The notes: generated by a model from the sequence alone, not told the origin. Numbered from the stretch's first letter, positions 1 through 8,997 are shown. The stretch is DNA of 64,000 bases from JBHJGS01 sp050331575 (GCA_050331575.1 JBHJGS010000026.1:62001-126000), one strand, 5' to 3'. Translations and numbers: made by a program.

Positions 1-13
1 CCCGGCCAGGCAT

Positions 14-1240
14 CTATTCGCCGTCGCGCTTGTCCAGGCCATAGGGTCTCACCAAGCGCCAGACATGCTCCGGGATCATGTTTTTCATTTTCGCCGGCGC
101 TTGATGGCGCAGATGCAGCACGGTTTCGATCGCCTTCATCTCCACCCGGGCGCGGGCAAATTCCAGACCGCGTGGGCCGATCCGCGGCTGCAGCCACGCT
201 ACGATCGGGCGCACCCAATTGGGCATGGACCGAAGCGGCAAGCCGCCGGCGGCGCGTTCGGTATTGACAAGGAAGCCCTTGACTGCCGTGGCGCGCTTGC
301 CCTTCGACCCGGGTTCGGCCAGCGCCACATCGTCGCCCAACAGCCCGAGCAGTTCCTCGCCGCGGTCATTGCGCACCAGCAGCCATTGTTCGCCCTCGCC
401 GCCCATATAGCCGACGGTAATGTCGGCCAAGGCATTGGTGTAATCCACGCAGGTGCGGCAGGTCAGTGGGAAGAAGTCCGCCGGCAATTTGGAGATCGGC
501 AATTTCAGGAACGGAATTTCTTGAACCCGGCCGTCCAGAAAGCGCAATTCGACATGATAGTCCGCGCGGAATTCCAGATAGGTGATGGTCTCTGGTTGGT
601 CAGACAACAGCGCCAGAAACTGGTGGAAATTTTCGGTCGTGGTATTGTCCGAACACGGCGTGCCGATGACATAAAGGCGCTCAAGCCCCAGGCGGTCCTC
701 CAGTGCCCGTAGGGCATAGACTTGGCAGGGGATGCCGATTATCGCCAGGCGCTTATGGCCTGCAGCGGCCGCGGGTTCCAGCAAGGCCAAGAGCGGCGCA
801 TAGCCCATCCGCATGCCGCGGCACTGGGCCAAGTCCGCGGGATCGGTGACGATCACCGGCATCGGGCGCCACCGATCGGCTGGATCGGGCTTCATGGTCA
901 GCACCGCATCGACATGGCCACCTGCGAGCAGTCTTTCCGCCAGCCCGGTGGCGATGCCGGTCCATTGCGCCCCGCTGGCCGGCGCTTTCAGCGACGCGCG
1001 CAGCATGCGCCGATAGGGCCCGAAAAAGCCTTCATCACCCCGCTCAGGATCGCGCGCACGGCCATGGACTTTGGCTTCCAGGCGCGGATAATCCGGCTTG
1101 ATGAATTGGCACGCGGACCCGCAGCCGCTGGGATCCGACAGGCGGGAGACGCCGCAATCGGTGCACAGGGTGCGCGCTGGCGCCGGCCGCAAGGGCGGTG
1201 CGGCGATGCCACGGGTTATGCCCTGATCGTCCGGTGCCAT
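14..1240 (-). CDS. FrhB/BciB-like iron-sulfur flavoprotein (coenzyme F420 hydrogenase beta-subunit family)
   Basis: A 408-residue soluble protein of the FrhB family, the group that includes 7-hydroxymethyl chlorophyll a reductase and the ferredoxin-dependent divinyl chlorophyllide 8-vinyl reductase BciB. The cysteines expected for Fe-S clusters are present: C26, C29, C40 and C44 in an N-terminal cluster, then GIPCQ (C172), GTPCSDN (C196) and the CRTC pair at 261/264. The GIPCQ and GTPCSDN motifs resemble BciB/HCAR more than archaeal F420 enzymes. The ATG is preceded by a GGGAGGGG ribosome site. Nothing nearby belongs to pigment synthesis, so the substrate is unknown: either a vinyl reductase of (bacterio)chlorophyll synthesis or a relative with another acceptor. 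Family call firm, function open. Confidence 0.8.
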   Translation of the reverse strand: MAPDDQGITRGIAAPPLRPAPARTLCTDCGVSRLSDPSGCGSACQFIKPDYPRLEAKVHGRARDPERGDEGFFGPYRRMLRASLKAPASGAQWTGIATGLAERLLAGGHVDAVLTMKPDPADRWRPMPVIVTDPADLAQCRGMRMGYAPLLALLEPAAAAGHKRLAIIGIPCQVYALRALEDRLGLERLYVIGTPCSDNTTTENFHQFLALLSDQPETITYLEFRADYHVELRFLDGRVQEIPFLKLPISKLPADFFPLTCRTCVDYTNALADITVGYMGGEGEQWLLVRNDRGEELLGLLGDDVALAEPGSKGKRATAVKGFLVNTERAAGGLPLRSMPNWVRPIVAWLQPRIGPRGLEFARARVEMKAIETVLHLRHQAPAKMKNMIPEHVWRLVRPYGLDKRDGE

Positions 1241-1339
1241 ATGCCCCTCCCGCCCCTTGCTAGTCGCTCATGCGCACTGAGGCTAGCGAAGCCGGCGATG
1301 CGGGTAAAGGGCAGCGCGCACCTGTCGAATGAATTGCGT

Positions 1340-2680
1340 TCAGCAGACCGCTGCTTGCGAGGGCGGCGGTGGCTCTGCACTGCTGGTGTCTTGCTGCTCT
1401 GCCTGGTCTGCCTGGTCTGCCTGGTCCGGTTCGGCGAGTTCCTCGTCCAGGTCCGGCGCGCGCGGGTCCATTTCGAAGGCGACCGGGCTGGTCGTTTGCG
1501 GCGGGGCGACCACGAAGAAGTCCTCCCGTTCCGACGGGGCGGCTGGGCGCCGTACCAGGATGCGGTAGATGCCGAACACGATCAGCAAGCCATGCGCCGA
1601 TGCGGTGAACAAGAACAGGCCGGCACTGCCCAGCGGGGCCATCACGAACGGCACGGCCAAGGGCCCGATGATCGCGCCGATGCCGTAGAGCAGCAACAGT
1701 CCGCCATTGACGGTGACATATTGGTCCGCCTCGGCATAGTCATTGGCCAGCGCCACGCACAGGCCGAACAACGGCATCGAGAACAGCCCGAAGACGGCGG
1801 CCCCAACCAGCAGGAAGGACGGCATGGCGTCGCCCATGAACAGCGACAGGCCCGCGCCCAACCCGCCGGTGGCGGTCATCAGAATAGCAAAGCGCCGATC
1901 GACCCGGTCCGACACCATGCCCAACGGCCATTGGCTAAGCGCGCCGCACAGGATCACCACCGCCATGAACAGCGCCACCCCATTGGCATCAAAGCCGTGC
2001 GACTGTGCGAAATAGGGGCCCAGCGCCCAGAAGGCGGTGTTGGATAAGCCGGTGATAAACACCCCGACCGCTGCCAAAGGCGACACATCGAACAGCTGCG
2101 GCAGGTCCAGCCGGGTCACTTGAATGGGTGGCGGGCCCTCGCTGCGGCTCAACGCCACCGGCACCAGCGAAACCGAAATGAGGATGGAGACCAGGGCGAA
2201 CAGCGTAAAGCCGTCCGGCGTCGCCACGGTCAGCAGCAGATTGCCGACCATCAGGGCCGACAGGTCGACCACGCGATAGACTGACAGCACCCGGCCGCGA
2301 TTTGCATTGGTGGCATTGTTGTTGATCCAACTTTCCGCCACCATGGCCAGACCCGCGAAACAAAAGCCGGTGACGATGCGCAGGCCCATCCAGGCAAGCG
2401 GTTCGATGAACAGAACGTGCGCCAGGGCGGCTGCGGAGGCCAGCGAGGCCATGGCGGTGAAGGTGCGGATATGGCCGACCTGGCGCACCACGAACGGGAT
2501 CACCCGGCAGCCGACAATGAAACCGGTGTAATAGGCCGACATCACCAGGCCGATGATCAGCGCGGAAAAGCCCTCGCCCGCACCGCGCACGGCCAGAAGC
2601 GTGCCCTGCAGGCCGTTGCCGGCATACAAGATCGCCGCGGCGATCAATAAGGCGGTGAGGGAGGCGATGGCACTTTGCAT
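1340..2680 (-). CDS. MFS transporter, YcaD-like
   Basis: A 446-residue inner-membrane carrier with about twelve hydrophobic segments and the usual MFS loop between helices 2 and 3. It resembles the YcaD/UMF1-like group with unknown substrate. The frame is open further upstream, but MQSAIASL at 2680 begins the first membrane helix and the sequence before it does not look like protein. The cytoplasmic C-tail (last 45 or so residues) is acidic, Pro- and Gln-rich and contains three DQA units encoded by a 9-bp tandem repeat. It is divergent from alanine dehydrogenase, with 183 bp between the two starts that must hold both promoters. Confidence 0.85.
   Translation of the reverse strand: MQSAIASLTALLIAAAILYAGNGLQGTLLAVRGAGEGFSALIIGLVMSAYYTGFIVGCRVIPFVVRQVGHIRTFTAMASLASAAALAHVLFIEPLAWMGLRIVTGFCFAGLAMVAESWINNNATNANRGRVLSVYRVVDLSALMVGNLLLTVATPDGFTLFALVSILISVSLVPVALSRSEGPPPIQVTRLDLPQLFDVSPLAAVGVFITGLSNTAFWALGPYFAQSHGFDANGVALFMAVVILCGALSQWPLGMVSDRVDRRFAILMTATGGLGAGLSLFMGDAMPSFLLVGAAVFGLFSMPLFGLCVALANDYAEADQYVTVNGGLLLLYGIGAIIGPLAVPFVMAPLGSAGLFLFTASAHGLLIVFGIYRILVRRPAAPSEREDFFVVAPPQTTSPVAFEMDPRAPDLDEELAEPDQADQADQAEQQDTSSAEPPPPSQAAVC
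1401..1427 (-). repeat. in-frame 9-bp tandem repeat (3 copies) in the MFS C-tail
   Basis: Three consecutive GCCTGGTCT/C units (1401-1409, 1410-1418, 1419-1427) encode DQADQADQA on the minus strand. Because the unit is a multiple of three, copy-number change would lengthen or shorten the acidic tail without a frameshift. Confidence 0.85.
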
Positions 2681-2863
2681 GGGCGGCGGAACCCGAGACC
2701 GAGTCGATGGCTTATGTTTACGCTGATGCGGCTTAACGACAGATGGTGCAATGGCAATCGAAATTGCAGTCTGCGCCGGACAATTTGTGATGGGCAGCCG
2801 CGGCGGGTTCGCGATATAGAACCCCTCCCTCGCATCTCCCTCCGACATTAGGAGCCTGGCCCC

Positions 2864-3982
2864 ATGCGCATCGGCGTCCCCAAGGAAATCAAGACCCATG
2901 AATATCGCGTCGGCCTGACGCCGGGCAGCGTGCGGGAATTGGTCGCCAACGGTCATGAGGTGCTGGTGGAAACGCGCGCCGGGTTCGAGATCGGATTGTT
3001 TGACAGCGATTATGAGGCCGCCGGCGCGCGCATCGTGGACGGCGCCCAGGCGGTGTTCGACCAAGCCGACATGATCGTGAAGGTGAAGGAACCGCAGCCG
3101 GTGGAATATGGCATGCTGCGACAGGATCAGATCCTGTTCACCTATCTGCATCTGGCGCCTGATCCGGAGCAGACCAAGGGCCTGATGAACAGCGGCTGCA
3201 TTGCCATCGCCTATGAAACCGTGACCAGCCCCGGCGGCGGCCTGCCCTTGCTGGCGCCCATGAGCGAGGTTGCCGGGCGCATGTCGATCCAGGCCGGCGC
3301 CCATGCGCTGGAGATGTATCAGGGCGGGCGCGGCATGCTGTTGGGCGGGGTGCCCGGGGTGCCCTCAGCCAAGGTGGTGATCATCGGCGGCGGTGTCGTC
3401 GGCACCAATGCCGCGCGCATGGCCATGGGCATGGAGGCGCATGTCACGGTGCTGGACAAGTCGATCAAGCGTTTGGAGGAGCTGGATTTTCAGTTCGGCT
3501 CGAAGCTGTCGACCGTGTTCGCCACCCGCGAGGCGCTGGAAGAGCATGTGCTGGCAGCGGACCTGGTGGTCGGGGCGGTGCTGGTGCCGGGCGCGGCGTC
3601 GCCCAAGCTGGTCACCCGGGAAATGGTCACCCGCATGCTGCGCGGCTCGGTGCTGGTGGATGTCTCGATCGATCAGGGCGGATGCTTTGCCACGTCCAAG
3701 GCGACCACGCACGACAAGCCGACCTATGTGGTCGACGGCATCGTGCATTATTGCGTCGCCAACATGCCCGGTGCGGTGGCGCGCACGTCAACCTTTGCGC
3801 TGAACAATGTCACGCTTCCATTCGCCCTCGCACTGGCCAACAAGGGCTGGCGCAAGGCCATGCAGGACGATCCGCACCTGCGCAACGGGCTGAATGTGTG
3901 CCGTGGCCAGCTGACCTATGAGGCGGTGGCCCGCGACCTGGGTGTGGACTTCACCCCGGCCGATACCGCCTTGGCGGCCTGA
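2864..3982 (+). CDS. ald: alanine dehydrogenase
   Basis: NAD-dependent L-alanine dehydrogenase, interconverting alanine with pyruvate and ammonia. Length 372 residues is normal for the family. The start MRIGVPKEIK is characteristic, Lys75 and His96 fall exactly at the catalytic positions known from the Mycobacterium enzyme, and a Rossmann motif (VVIIGGGVVGTNAA) lies near residue 170. A good AGGAG site (2850-2854) precedes the ATG by 9 nt. It is followed 9 bp later by an asparaginase gene, so the pair probably forms an amino-acid catabolic operon releasing ammonia from alanine and asparagine. Confidence 0.96.
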   Translation: MRIGVPKEIKTHEYRVGLTPGSVRELVANGHEVLVETRAGFEIGLFDSDYEAAGARIVDGAQAVFDQADMIVKVKEPQPVEYGMLRQDQILFTYLHLAPDPEQTKGLMNSGCIAIAYETVTSPGGGLPLLAPMSEVAGRMSIQAGAHALEMYQGGRGMLLGGVPGVPSAKVVIIGGGVVGTNAARMAMGMEAHVTVLDKSIKRLEELDFQFGSKLSTVFATREALEEHVLAADLVVGAVLVPGAASPKLVTREMVTRMLRGSVLVDVSIDQGGCFATSKATTHDKPTYVVDGIVHYCVANMPGAVARTSTFALNNVTLPFALALANKGWRKAMQDDPHLRNGLNVCRGQLTYEAVARDLGVDFTPADTALAA

Positions 3983-3991
3983 CGGCCTGTT

Positions 3992-4960
3992 TTGAGCCAC
4001 CCGCTCCACATCCAGCTGTTCATCCTGGGCGGCACGATCGCCATGGCCGGCAGCGACGGCGCGGTGCCGACGCTGGACGCGGAGGCCCTGCTGCGCGGTG
4101 TGCCGGAGGCTGTGCGCGCGCGGCTGCAGATCCAGGTCCGCGCAGTGGCCAATGTCCCCAGCGCCGGGCTGGACTTTCACACGATCATCGGTGTGGCCCG
4201 GGATATCGCCGGCTCCCGCGCGGATGGCTCCGTTGTGGTGCAAGGCACCGATACAATGGAAGAGACCGCCTTTGCGCTGGACCTGATGCTGGGTGCTCAG
4301 GCGCGCACGGTGGTCACCGGCGCCATGCGTCCGGCCGACCGGCCAGGCGCGGATGGTCCGGCTAATCTGACCGCGGCGCTTCTGACCGCGGCGATGCCGG
4401 GCTTGACCGGCCGCGGCGTGGTTGTGGTCATGAATGAGGAGATCCACGCCGCGCGCTTCGTTGAAAAGCGCCACACCACCGCACCGAACGCTTTCGTTTC
4501 GCCCGGCCACGCAGCGATCGGGGCGGTGGTGGAACAGCAGGTCAAGTTTGAAGGCCTGGTGCGGCGGCCGCCATGTTTGGGCGTGCCGAAAACGGCACCG
4601 CCGCCTGTGGCCTTGTATGAAGCCTGTTTCGACGAAGACGCCCGCGTGCTGGCCCGCCTGCCGGATTGCGGGTATCGCGGCGCCGTCGTCGCCGCGTTCG
4701 GCGGCGGGCATTTGTCGCAATCGCAGGCCGAAGCCGCGGCCCAGCTCAGCCAACACATGCCCGTGATCTTGTGCTCGCGCTGCGGTGCCGGCTGGGTTTT
4801 GCAAGATAGCTATGCTTATCCTGGCTCTGAACGGGATTTGATCGCCAAGGGCCTGGTCTGGGGCGGCTTGTACCGGCCGCGCCACGCCCGCCTGATGGTG
4901 GCGCTGGCGCTTGCCGCGGGCCGACCTCGCGATCAACTTTCCGATTTGTTTCAAAATTGA
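3992..4960 (+). CDS. asparaginase family protein
   Basis: A 322-residue L-asparaginase-type amidohydrolase. The first active-site threonine is in LGGTIAM (T15) and the second motif, VVVQGTDTMEET, supplies T86 and D87; a downstream EKRHTT segment holds the expected lysine. The start is TTG, 9 bp after the ald stop; no in-frame ATG precedes GGTIA, so TTG is required. No signal peptide is evident, which points to a cytoplasmic type I-like enzyme. Specificity between asparagine, glutamine and other amides cannot be read. Confidence 0.9.
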   Translation: MSHPLHIQLFILGGTIAMAGSDGAVPTLDAEALLRGVPEAVRARLQIQVRAVANVPSAGLDFHTIIGVARDIAGSRADGSVVVQGTDTMEETAFALDLMLGAQARTVVTGAMRPADRPGADGPANLTAALLTAAMPGLTGRGVVVVMNEEIHAARFVEKRHTTAPNAFVSPGHAAIGAVVEQQVKFEGLVRRPPCLGVPKTAPPPVALYEACFDEDARVLARLPDCGYRGAVVAAFGGGHLSQSQAEAAAQLSQHMPVILCSRCGAGWVLQDSYAYPGSERDLIAKGLVWGGLYRPRHARLMVALALAAGRPRDQLSDLFQN

Positions 4961-5073
4961 GCGCAAAATGCGGAGCGTGTGATAACCATTTATTTGCGGC
5001 CCGGCGGCTAAGCGAGAAAGCTATGCTGATCGGGCGTGTCTGGCCTGATCGCACAGTTGGATGAGCAACACGG

Positions 5074-6135
5074 ATGCAGACGGTTATGGCGGCGACGGCA
5101 AGGCCAACAATGGTGGCCGAACAGGACCATAAGACCCTGGCATATCTGTGGCCATCCTCACGGGATGTCGCGCGCAGGTTGTTACGCGGCTTAAGCGACG
5201 ACGGCTTTGCCTCCGTTGACACCGGCGATCTGGATGTCTTGGGCTTTGATTGTGCGCGGGTGGAACGCTTCGCTGATCGTCTGTCGGAAATCCTCACGCC
5301 GTCGGAACGGCTAGCCACCCGAGCGCTTCTGTTCCAGGGCATCTGGCCGACCCTGAAGGATTTTTCCAAGGTTCATTCGGTCACCGAGATACTCGCGGCC
5401 CACAGTTCGCGGTGGATCGGCGAGATGCTTGAGGCGCGCCGCTACAAAAGCCTGATGCAGCCGATTGTGACACCAACCGGCGAGGTGCACGGCTATGAAT
5501 TTCTCTTTCGCGGCCTGCATCCGGACGGATCGCTGGTGCCGCCGATGCAGATTTTCGATGCCGCCGCCGATCTGGACTTGAGCCGGCGCATCGATGAAGC
5601 GGCTGGCTCCTCGGCTCTGGATGCGGCCTGCCGGCATCAGCTGGCGGTGAAGTTGTTCGTCAATGTCATGCCGGCAACCGTGCTTATCGAGGACGCCGCC
5701 TTCATCCGCACCTGGGCAGATGCGGCCGAACGCACGATCGACCCTAAGTCGGTGGTGTTTGAAATTGTCGAGAGCCAATCGGTTGACGATGTCAGGCAGT
5801 TGGAGCAGTTGGCCAAGCGGCTACGCAGCCATGGCTTTCAAATCGCGCTCGATGATTTCGGGGCCGGCTTCAACAATCTGACGCTGATCCCGCATGTCCA
5901 GCCGGACTATATCAAGCTGGACAAGGCGCTGGTCCAACGCATCGATACCGATGCGCGCATGTGGACGCTGGTCGCCAATATGATCGATGCCGCCAAGCAG
6001 AACGGCATTCTGGTTATCGCCGAGGGCGTTGAAACCCGCAAAGTCGCGCAGATGTTGGAAACCATGGGCTGCGATTTGCTGCAGGGCTATCATTATGGTG
6101 CGCCGGCGGAGGGGCCGTTGGTGCGAAAGGCTTAA
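5074..6135 (+). CDS. EAL-domain protein (probable c-di-GMP phosphodiesterase)
   Basis: A 353-residue cytoplasmic protein. Residues 1 to about 125 match nothing I recognise and are predicted to be a small helical regulatory domain. The rest is an EAL domain: YEFLFRG (E142; EFL replaces EAL), NVMP, EIVES, DDFGAG, the KLDKAL lysine, AEGVET and QGYHYG. All the metal and catalytic acids known for active EAL enzymes are kept, so hydrolysis of cyclic di-GMP is likely although EFL is atypical. Several in-frame ATGs (5074, 5086, 5110) could be the start; 5074 is the longest choice. Confidence 0.85.
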   Translation: MQTVMAATARPTMVAEQDHKTLAYLWPSSRDVARRLLRGLSDDGFASVDTGDLDVLGFDCARVERFADRLSEILTPSERLATRALLFQGIWPTLKDFSKVHSVTEILAAHSSRWIGEMLEARRYKSLMQPIVTPTGEVHGYEFLFRGLHPDGSLVPPMQIFDAAADLDLSRRIDEAAGSSALDAACRHQLAVKLFVNVMPATVLIEDAAFIRTWADAAERTIDPKSVVFEIVESQSVDDVRQLEQLAKRLRSHGFQIALDDFGAGFNNLTLIPHVQPDYIKLDKALVQRIDTDARMWTLVANMIDAAKQNGILVIAEGVETRKVAQMLETMGCDLLQGYHYGAPAEGPLVRKA

Positions 6136-6184
6136 GGGCTCGTCACGCGGCTTTGACTGTGCGGTGAGCGGCTCGCGGGTCTAG

Positions 6185-6218
6185 AAGGATTGCGACGTCT
6201 TTTCTGTCCGCAACCCTT
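6185..6218 (+). other. imperfect hairpin upstream of the redoxin gene
   Basis: AAGGATTGCGAC (6185-6196) can pair with GTCCGCAACCCTT (6206-6218) with one bulge around a T-rich loop. It sits between the EAL gene and the redoxin gene and may end the first transcript or stabilise the second; no T-tract follows it. Confidence 0.3.
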
Positions 6219-6235
6219 GTCCTGGAGCAGACATC

Positions 6236-6802
6236 ATGCGCTCAACCCGCTTTTCCCTTCTGATTATGGCGCTCGCCCTCAGCCTGGGCGCCATCGCGCA
6301 ATATCATGATGACTTGGGCCTCAAAGCCGGCGAGCCGGTGCCGCATGCCATTGCCGCGCCGGACCAGACCGGCAAAGTTCGGCGTTTCGCGGATTTGACC
6401 GGCGAAAAGGGGGCGGTGCTTGTCTTCTTCCGCTCCGCCAACTGGTGCCCCTATTGCCAGGCGCAATTGACCGATCTGAACGCGCGGCGGGGCGACATCG
6501 AAGCCGCCGGTTACCGCCTGGTCGGCATCAGCTACGATCCGGTCGACCATCTCGCCGCGTTCGCCGAAAAAGAACAGATCGGCTTTCCCCTGCTGTCGGA
6601 TGATGGGTCGGAAATCATCAAGGGCTTCGGCATTTTGAATACCGAGGTGAACGAAAAGAGCCGCACTTACGGCATTCCTTATCCGATGCTGGTGGTGGTC
6701 AGCGCGGATGGCACGATCCGCGCAAAACTGGCCGAAGAGTCCTACCGGGACCGCCCAGAGATCGACGTTCTGCTGGCAGCCCTGGCTGACTTGGAAGCCT
6801 AG
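6236..6802 (+). CDS. periplasmic peroxiredoxin-like (AhpC/TSA) redoxin
   Basis: 188 residues with an N-terminal signal peptide (hydrophobic to about residue 21, cleavage near GAIAQ), followed by an AhpC/TSA redoxin fold. The active site is SANWCPYCQ with C71 and C74 in a CxxC arrangement more like a thioredoxin-type reductant than a classical 2-Cys peroxiredoxin. The GFPLLSDD and YPMLVVV segments are typical of the family. It probably reduces peroxides or disulfides in the periplasm. The ATG follows a GGAG site. It converges on the VOC gene, and several hairpins lie between them. Confidence 0.85.
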   Translation: MRSTRFSLLIMALALSLGAIAQYHDDLGLKAGEPVPHAIAAPDQTGKVRRFADLTGEKGAVLVFFRSANWCPYCQAQLTDLNARRGDIEAAGYRLVGISYDPVDHLAAFAEKEQIGFPLLSDDGSEIIKGFGILNTEVNEKSRTYGIPYPMLVVVSADGTIRAKLAEESYRDRPEIDVLLAALADLEA

Positions 6803-6822
6803 AATCATAAGACAAGCCTTTT

Positions 6823-6850
6823 CCGATCAATCGCGATCGCGCTTGATCGG
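6823..6850. terminator. hairpin 1 of the convergent intergenic region
   Basis: CCGATCAA (6823-6830) and TTGATCGG (6843-6850) form a perfect 8-bp stem, and the loop contains the small palindrome GCGATCGC. It lies 20 bp past the redoxin stop, a natural place for a transcript end, although there is no T-run after it. Confidence 0.45.
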
Positions 6851-6888
6851 ATGAAACGGCCCGCCCTTTATTGGGCGCCCACCTCTGG

Positions 6889-6927
6889 CCGACCGCTTGG
6901 TATCGCACAGCCAGTCCAAGCGGTCGG
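6889..6927. terminator. hairpin 2: perfect 12-bp inverted repeat
   Basis: CCGACCGCTTGG (6889-6900) is repeated inverted as CCAAGCGGTCGG (6916-6927) around a 15-nt loop. It sits between the convergent redoxin and VOC genes, so it probably acts in both directions as a terminator or RNA-end stabiliser. No poly-T is present. Confidence 0.55.
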
Positions 6928-6972
6928 ATATTGCTCAGGGGCAGGGCAGCTTGGGGGGGGCAGCCCCCAGTG

Positions 6973-7362
6973 TCAGTCAGGCGCAGGCTCCTTGCGCCAT
7001 GGCGGGAAGCGCCGGTTCGGCCCGGCATAGTATAGCGCGACGCGGTTGCCGGCCGGGTCGGTCAGCCAGGCTTCCCGCCACAACCAGCGTTGGTCGACCG
7101 GGTCGGTCTGGAAGGTCAGCCCTGCGCGTTTCAGGCGCGCCACCTGGTCATCGACGTCGGCCACCTCGAAATAGACCGAAACCCCGGCGACCGGTGCATC
7201 GGCATCAACCGCGTGCAGCGAGACGGTGGTTGAGCCCATGGGGCATTCAAACCGGGCATAGCGGTCATGCGTGTGCACGATCAGCCGCAGGCCGAGCGTC
7301 TCATAAAAGGCGATCGAGGCGGCCATGTCTTTCGCGGGCAGGGTGATCTGGTTCAAATCCAT
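6973..7362 (-). CDS. VOC/glyoxalase-fold protein
   Basis: A 129-residue single-module protein of the vicinal oxygen chelate superfamily. It opens with MDLNQITLPAKDMAASIAFY, the usual first strand-helix, and has the paired beta-alpha-beta-beta-beta units, including SVYFEVADVDD in the middle and a C-terminal DPAGNRVALYYAG strand. Members include glyoxalase I, dioxygenases and antibiotic-binding proteins; the metal-ligand pattern does not allow a choice here. It is monocistronic between a hairpin-rich convergent region and the mlaEF pair. Confidence 0.8.
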   Translation of the reverse strand: MDLNQITLPAKDMAASIAFYETLGLRLIVHTHDRYARFECPMGSTTVSLHAVDADAPVAGVSVYFEVADVDDQVARLKRAGLTFQTDPVDQRWLWREAWLTDPAGNRVALYYAGPNRRFPPWRKEPAPD

Positions 7363-7448
7363 CGCGCGTTTCCGCCTGGTTCGGTGCAGGCTGAAGGACG
7401 GTCTTGGCCGACACCCTTGGATAGGGGCGGGCAGTCGGCGACGCGCCG

Positions 7449-8228
7449 TTACAGCTTGCGTAATTGCATCTGGATCGGGCCTTCGGCGCGGCCATTGATG
7501 AACTGGTCGACGAAGGGATTGCCGCTGCGGTCAATCTCGTCGGTCGGGCCGTGCCAGATGATGCGGCCCTGATAGAGCATGGCGATACGGTCGGCGATTT
7601 TGCGCGCAGAGGCCATGTCATGGGTGATCGACACGGTTGTGGCGCCCAGTTCCTTGACCCGTTCCACGATCAGGTCATTGATCACATCGGCCATGATTGG
7701 GTCCAGGCCGGTGGTGGGTTCATCGAAAAAGATGATCTCCGGCTGGGCGGCAATGGCGCGGGCCAGGCCGACGCGCTTTTGCATGCCGCCGGACAGTTCG
7801 GCCGGGCGGAGTTCGCCGACATCGGCGGACAAGCCGACGCGGCGCAGCGTCTCAATGGCGATCTCATGGGCCTCCGCGCGCTTGCGGCGATGGCCCTGGA
7901 TCAGCCCGAAGGCGACATTTTCCCAAACCTTCAGGCTGTCGAACAAGGCCGCGCTCTGGAACAGCATGCCGAAGCGCAGCATCAGCTTCTTGCGCTCACG
8001 CCGGGACAGTTCCACGACATCTTGGCCGTCGACATGGATGTGGCCACGGTCCGGGCGCAGCAGCCCCAAAATGCATTTCAGCATCACCGATTTGCCGGTG
8101 CCGGAGCCGCCGATGATCACCAAGGAGGATCCGCGCGGCACCTGCACGTCCACGCCATTGAGCACCTGCTTGGGCCCGAATGCCTTGTGCACGTCCTGCA
8201 AGACGATTTTGGCTGGCGCCTCAGTCAT
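7449..8228 (-). CDS. mlaF: ABC transporter ATP-binding protein, MlaF-like
   Basis: The 259-residue ATPase of the Mla-type phospholipid transport system that maintains outer-membrane lipid asymmetry. Walker A is GGSGTGKS, the signature is LSGGMQKR (the GGMQ variant is typical of MlaF) and Walker B is IIFFDEPTTGLDP. It overlaps the end of the mlaE permease gene by 8 bp, so the two are translationally coupled. The MlaD-type substrate-binding protein and MlaB/C are not nearby, so the system is either scattered or this is a paralogous MCE-type importer. Confidence 0.9.
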   Translation of the reverse strand: MTEAPAKIVLQDVHKAFGPKQVLNGVDVQVPRGSSLVIIGGSGTGKSVMLKCILGLLRPDRGHIHVDGQDVVELSRRERKKLMLRFGMLFQSAALFDSLKVWENVAFGLIQGHRRKRAEAHEIAIETLRRVGLSADVGELRPAELSGGMQKRVGLARAIAAQPEIIFFDEPTTGLDPIMADVINDLIVERVKELGATTVSITHDMASARKIADRIAMLYQGRIIWHGPTDEIDRSGNPFVDQFINGRAEGPIQMQLRKL

Positions 8229-8997
8229 TGCCGAACACCACCAGCGTGATGATCAGATTGGCCAGCAGGATCAGGATGAAGGCCGAGACGACGGCATTGG
8301 TGGTGGCCTTGCCGACCCCTTGGGCACCCCCGCCGGAATAATAGCCGTGAAAGCTTCCCATCAGGGCGACCAAGAAGCCGAACACCGCCGCCTTGACCAG
8401 CGACGAGACAATGTCCGACTGCTCCAGGAAATCCACGGTGACCTGCAGATAGCTGGCATAATTGAAGCCCAGCTTCTGGGTCGCCACCAGATAGCCGCCG
8501 AACACCGCGATGATGTTGGCGACGATCACCAGCACCGGCAACACCACCACGCCGGCAAGGACCCGCGGCGTGACCAAATATTTGATCGGATCGGTGGACA
8601 GCGTCACCAGCGCATCGATCTGTTCGGTCACGCGCATGGTGGAGATTTCCGCAGCGATCGCCGAGGAGACCCGGCCGGCGACCATCAGCCCGCCCAGCAC
8701 CGGGCCCAATTCGCGCACGATGGAGATCACCACCACCGAGGCCACAGCGCTTTCCGCGTTGAACCGGCTGGACGCGATGAACACTTGCTGGGCCAGGGCG
8801 GAGCCTGTGAATAAGGCGGTCAGCCCGACCACCGGCAAGGAAAAATAGCCGATGTGCAGCATGTGCCGCAGCACCATCACGAAATAGATCGGCGGGCGCA
8901 GCAGGGCGCTGACAGCAGCCCAGGTAAACGCGGCCAATCTGCCAATCTCGGCCAGGCCGGAAATGCCGAAACGCCCGATCAGGCGAAGAAAATTCAT
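8221..8997 (-). CDS. mlaE: ABC transporter permease, MlaE family
   Basis: A 258-residue inner-membrane permease with five to six hydrophobic segments and the family hallmark ELGPVLGGLMVAGRVSSAIA followed by EIDALVTL-like residues (EQIDALVTLSTDP). It pairs with the adjacent MlaF ATPase to move phospholipids between inner and outer membranes. First gene of the two-gene operon; the ATG at 8997 is the only sensible start because the first helix follows. Confidence 0.92.
   Translation of the reverse strand: MNFLRLIGRFGISGLAEIGRLAAFTWAAVSALLRPPIYFVMVLRHMLHIGYFSLPVVGLTALFTGSALAQQVFIASSRFNAESAVASVVVISIVRELGPVLGGLMVAGRVSSAIAAEISTMRVTEQIDALVTLSTDPIKYLVTPRVLAGVVVLPVLVIVANIIAVFGGYLVATQKLGFNYASYLQVTVDFLEQSDIVSSLVKAAVFGFLVALMGSFHGYYSGGGAQGVGKATTNAVVSAFILILLANLIITLVVFGND

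Noticed and set aside
722..2047. A 441-codon plus-strand frame across the FrhB-like and MFS genes
   Set aside because: It spans the gap between two real minus-strand genes, has a low-complexity His/Gln/Arg composition and no motif.
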